A stretch of 64,000 nt of DNA from Toxoplasma gondii ME49 (Eukaryota > Apicomplexa > Conoidasida > Eucoccidiorida > Sarcocystidae): NCBI RefSeq assembly GCF_000006565.2, contig NC_031467.1, positions 310,001 through 374,000 of the forward strand, written 5' to 3'. The notes under the pieces are model-generated. The model was not told the origin of the DNA. It saw only the letters and a program-made list of their open reading frames with translations, and ran no database searches. Positions 59,701 through 64,000 of the stretch are shown piece after piece. The position numbers and the translations under genes are program-made. Within the stretch, counting starts at the first letter, position 1. Every line of letters begins with the position of its first letter.

Positions 59701-62700
59701 TGGCGGCTCCCGTATCCACGGATCTATCGTGTGATTGAAGTTTTGACAAAGGACTTTGTTGAAGCGAGAACTGGTGAGTCTGGGACCGACTGAAAGTGGC
59801 GGTTATCTGGACATCGAAAGTGTATATCCGGGTCAAAGTGTAGAGTGCGTTCTTCGTCCTCTTCCTACTCAGTGCCTCGGCAAGTGGCTTTGGTACAGGA
59901 GACACCGGCGCGATTGTGAGTGGACGCTGTGGTGGTTGGCCTCTTTCATGTTGTCCATCACTCCCTGCATTTCTCTGTTGTCTGGTGGAACGCTGAAGTG
60001 TACAGACACCCTCAAAGTCGTGGGCGCATTTCGGGTCTTCGAATTCTACTTGCTGCACGAAAAACGGGTAGCTCTCGAAGAGAGCCTGTGTTTCTCTTTC
60101 AAACAACGTCGTGAAGACTACGCAACGATAGAAAAAGAGAGAAAGAAAGAAGTGTACGGAGGGAGAGAAACGACTGCGGAGAGGAAGCGAAAGACATGAG
60201 AGGCGGAAGGTGAAGTGGAGGAGAGAGAGAAAGAGACATAGGACGAGGGTGAAGAGCGGTAGCAAGGTCGATGCAAGGGTACGAGGTCACGTGCGTCGCC
60301 TGTCGAATTCGCCACCGTTTTCATTACGAACTCCGTTCCTTTTCGTTTGTCTCAGAAAGTGGCATTTTCAATCTTCCAGTTCGTTTCCTGCAAACACACT
60401 TCCCCGCCGCGTCTCAGTAGTCGACTTGTTCGTCGTTTCTCCTCCCCTTCCTCTGCTTGTGGCTCAGGCTCTGGTCTGCCGTGGTGGATGGCGCCTCCGC
60501 CATATAAGAAGAAGCCCAAGGACGGTCCGGTCTCTTTCGGCATTTCCAAGAGAGGATGGGAAACCTGCAGTCGCAAAAACCTCAAAGGTATGAGGGGGGT
60601 GCCGCCCTGGAGTTCGGGGCTGCTAGACATGACGTTCGGGGATCTCGACGAGGAGTCTGCCTATCCGCAGGCGTCTTCCTCGGACGTCGGGGGACCTACT
60701 CCGGACCTCCGAACAGGCCCTGAACATGCGAAGCCGTTTGTGTCGCGTGTCGCTGCTGTCTTTTCTTGAAGGATTCGCCGTCGGTCGCACGCTCCCCGAA
60801 GTGCTTGACGACCTCCAAATTCAAATGCAGGCCCTGGTGGAGACCGTGTTGGTTGGCGAGTTCGGCGTCTGTGGTCCGTTCTTCCTAAATCAGAAGAGAA
60901 ATCAGTACTTCGACTGTATCGACGCGAAGAATCAAGACGTCATTTTCCCGTTGTATTTCGTCTCTACCACCAACGTACGCAGACAGCCTAAGCCCTGACG
61001 CCTCCACAGCTGTCAAGTCTTCGAATGACTCAGGTTTACATAAATCCTCGAGCACCCGACCCTCCGCAGTGGTCAAACCGCTCCTGAGGGAACGTGTGTT
61101 TCTCTTCTCTTCCTTGAGAAAGCAGAGGCTCCGGGTCGTGAAGTGAATCGTTTCTGCTTCGGAACGTACTCGAAAGGGGGCTGCTGCTGGCTCGATTCCC
61201 AAGTGGCGGTCGAACCTCGTCTCTGTTTCGGAAGGCGAGTGGGCATAAGGAGACGAAAATGAATCGTATCCAGCTAGAGATTCGTGTGTCAGAGATGGCC
61301 ACTCCTCTTTCTGAACTTGCGACTGTCTCGCTCGCGCGCGCCTCTCCTGTTCAGGCCCGACATGTCCGTGTGAGTCCTCAGGACTCATTCGAATTGAACT
61401 GCGCCGCCAACTGTGAGGCTGAAGGTGAGTTTCTTCTTCGGCCGCGACCCAAGACAGCATGCAGAGAACCACGAAATCGGATTATGTGGCGACCTGGAAG
61501 TCAGCGTCTGAGACGAATGAACAAGTACCAATATGCACAGGTGGATGTGAGTAGTCCTTGGACGGTGTGGACCTCCTTCTTGGCTTCTTGCTCAGATCTG
61601 TCGCACAAAAACTCCTCTTGCCGCCGCCGCTTCCGTTTTTGCGTGTTTCATTTCGGGGTCGAAGTATCTGTAGTGGTTTCGTAAGCTGCACCACACTTCT
61701 CGTTTGCTGCCTCTGACTTTCCGTCAGAGAGTCTGGAGAGACTCTGAAGTCCTCTGCCTCGATGCTTAACCAGTTTTACACCACTGCAAAAGCGGTTTCT
61801 CCAACAGTTGGACTAGTTCTTCTCGTGGCAAAACAAACGCTTTTTTGCTGTACTACATTCAACAAAGGACCCCCAAGGATCTCTCTGAGAGATGAGCATT
61901 CAGACTTTGAACTCCCTTACGCTTCGCCATTTTAACGGCGCTTTGTTGTAGTCCTAGATTTCCTGCGCTCGTCTTCACGGGCGAGGCTGCCGCCTTTTTC
62001 GTCTCTTTCCCCCCGTTCGCTGTCACTCTGGCGTCCACCTTACCTGTCTCTTCTCCCGCCCCGTCCGCCTTTTCGCCTGCTGGAGATGTCCCGGTTTCCC
62101 TCGCGTTCTTTTCTCGTTGTGCCTCAGTAGACGCCATTTCTCGACGTCGCACGTGGGAAGCCTTCTTTCAAGGGTCTCTGGCAGACGACCCCGAGTCTGG
62201 GCGTCTAGGGTACTCTCCGCTGCTCCCTTCGGAGACGGAGACTTCTCTCTCTCGCCTGCTTTTCTCTTCGGTCCCAGACTGGTCGCAGTTCAAGAATGGG
62301 AGTGCGGACCAGACCGACGCGCAGGCAGTTCTTTCTGTCGCACAAGAATTTGTGGACCTCCTGAACGCCTTCTACTCGGAGGTTTTCGTCTCTGAAAACC
62401 TACGTGGCAGCCAAGCCTCAGACGCCGCAGCCAGACCCATGCCTGGCGCCTTCCACGCGCGGAGCGTCCTCGCCCTCTTCGATGAACTGGAAATGAATTT
62501 CTGCTCGTGGGCGAAAGCCCAGGGCCTCATGAGTGGCGAAGGACAGAAGAGAAGGTACCAAGTCGCCAGCTGGCTTTCCGGCAAAGACCTGCGCGACACG
62601 CCGGTCTCCTTCCACCTTCTCGCTGGCATTCAAATTCAAGTCTGTAAGTGGAGAGTGTTTCCGCGGCGACACGGTCGAACGAGGCACTGTGCTGCAATCG

Positions 62701-64000
62701 TCGTCGACGATCTAATGTACCTTGCACCTGCAGGTGTACGGAACTCGACAACTCTATGGGCAGCGAACTTGACAGAAACCTCCATTGTCTGTATCTCAGA
62801 ACTCCTGTACCGTACCTACATCTCATGAAGTCCGTTGCAGTCCAGATGAACTCTCATGTCTGTGAGAATCTCGTAACTCCTGCTGACTCTCACATCTCTC
62901 AGCACCCAATCCGCGCTTCTCGTCGCCGTACAGCTTCCTGACACACTCCATTCGCTGCCTGTTTTTTCCACTCGTTTTCAGTGGACTTCCTGACCATGAC
63001 GTCCGGGACACCATGGGACCCTTCTGCCTGGTGGCGGCGGATCGAAAAAGATCTGGCAGTGAATCCTCTCTCCGATGTGGCTGCATATCACTCGGGCATG
63101 CGAAGACTCGCCGCAGTGTCTCGACAGTTCATTCAGAAGTTTCTCGCCCCTTTGCCAGTTGCGCTGCGAGCGGCCCTTCTAGCCCTCGTCGGTCGCTGGG
63201 CTGCGGAATGGGCGAAGGAAGCATCTCTTCCAGAAGATCGGGAATTCGCGGCTCCGCCATCTGCCGCCGAGACTTCTGAGAAGTACTTCGACTTCAGCGA
63301 CAGAAAGGGGAGGGCGCCGAAACTCTTCTTCCTCACCACACTCACTGGCGGTAAGAACACGCTCCGGCTCCGGGCAGGGGGGAGGCAAAGTTTGTGGAGC
63401 AGCAGACTCAAGCAGCAGGATGTGATGAATGCACTTTATTTCAACAGACGAAAAGAGACGCACACATCGCGAGTTCTGTCGGATGCCCCGGTGTACCACT
63501 GAGACCACATGGCTGAATATAAAGACGCGTGTTAGTAAGCTGTATATGAAGGCATGTATCTCTCTAGGTATATATATATATATATATATATATATGCATG
63601 CGTCTATGTGTGGCCGATAATGCTAAGATAGAAGCAACCAAGACACATTTAGTTTTTGCAGGGTCGGTCTAGTGCCTCGCTGTAGTGTGCCGATCACACA
63701 GCTCCTTGTCCTCGGAAAGATATGGCGAGACGAGATGTGCGAAGGACTGGAGACTGTTTCTCGATAGATATTTGAGAGTTCCATGCGAAGCATATGCCTG
63801 TGCATTGCAAGAGGCGAGTGCAACCCTTCCAGCTGTACGTTCAGGAGTCGCTTGTACCTGTACAAAGCAGTGACTGATGCCTTCTTCACCCACAGAGTTG
63901 CTCAGCACTCGCTTTGTTCACGAGAAACGAAAGCGTCAAAAGACGGAAGTCTGTTTTACAGGCCCAAGTGATTCAACAATTTTCTCATGTGACCGTTTGC
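56704..64000 (+). CDS. Predicted secreted protein, intron-rich, unrecognised; 3' end outside window
   Basis: Proposed exons: 56704-56830, 57158-57199, 57492-57620, 58433-58486, 59696-59773, 60468-60974, 61355-61424, 62128-62643, 62982-63350, 63896 to the window edge. Introns are GT-AG and every visible junction closes in phase (all phase 1 except the phase-0 one after 60974). The first exon gives a basic N-region and a hydrophobic core (about residues 20-40, PLFSAFLCFSAAIGF) like a signal peptide, so entry into the secretory route is likely. Later parts are helical, with WRLPYPRIYRVIEVL, FLEGFAVGRTLPEVLDDLQI and WDPSAWWRRIEKDL. No family was recognised; a rhoptry-neck or other apical protein is possible but only a guess. 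Exon 60468-60974 needs one base removed at the G5 run 60689-60693 to stay open. Because an acceptor-like TTTCTCAG precedes 56703, the gene could begin farther left. Confidence 0.65.
63569..63596. repeat. (TA)n microsatellite
   Basis: Fourteen or so TA units in the last visible intron (63351-63895) of the secreted-protein gene. Confidence 0.9.

Noticed and set aside
60350..60467. Earlier acceptor (GTCTCAG at about 60355) for the sixth exon of the secreted-protein gene
   Set aside because: In the required phase it meets TAG after about 22 codons; the acceptor at 60467 has a long pyrimidine tract and keeps phase.

Overview
The window is nuclear DNA from a coccidian apicomplexan, most likely a sarcocystid of the Toxoplasma/Hammondia/Neospora group. 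Supporting signs are: about half G+C with abrupt (TA)n microsatellites in introns; short phase-consistent GT-AG introns beside very long single-exon genes; poly-Ser inserts inside conserved domains; tandem ApiAT-type transporters; and lineage-specific tetraspan and acylated proteins. All family calls come from reading motifs by eye; no search was run.

Layout. (1) 1-5600 (+): two tandem ApiAT-family MFS transporter genes; the first is cut by the left edge. (2) 7622-13726 (-): two tetraspan paralogues of unknown function (7622-8857 and 11363-12979) with possible smaller membrane-protein ORFs around them. (3) 17794-20550 (+): a three-exon PP2C phosphatase. (4) 23243-36441 (+): a 15-exon DNA ligase IV gene (about 1385 codons) carrying the DNA-binding, adenylation, OB and twin BRCT regions; all its intron phases close. 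(5) 38414-40725 (-): a four-exon gene for a protein with a myristoylation/palmitoylation-type N-terminus and a possible PH-like fold. (6) 42581-46372 (-): a single-exon MoeA-MogA fusion (Cnx1/gephyrin type) for molybdenum cofactor synthesis. (7) 50262-51827 (+): a two-pass membrane protein of unknown function. (8) 56704-64000 (+), running off the right edge: an intron-rich gene for an unrecognised predicted secreted protein, with one apparent frame break at a G5 run.

The genes do not form a pathway. They are independent eukaryotic units: amino-acid uptake (ApiAT), dephosphorylation signalling (PP2C), non-homologous end joining (ligase IV), cofactor synthesis (MoeA-MogA) and several coccidian-specific surface or membrane proteins. 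Intergenic stretches are long (1-4 kb) and show little apart from short AT-rich patches and microsatellites. One AT-only island at about 1730-1866 looks foreign and may be an organelle-derived insertion.

Limits: transcription starts, UTRs and splice sites are inferred from consensus and reading frame only. Several small ORFs are given low confidence.
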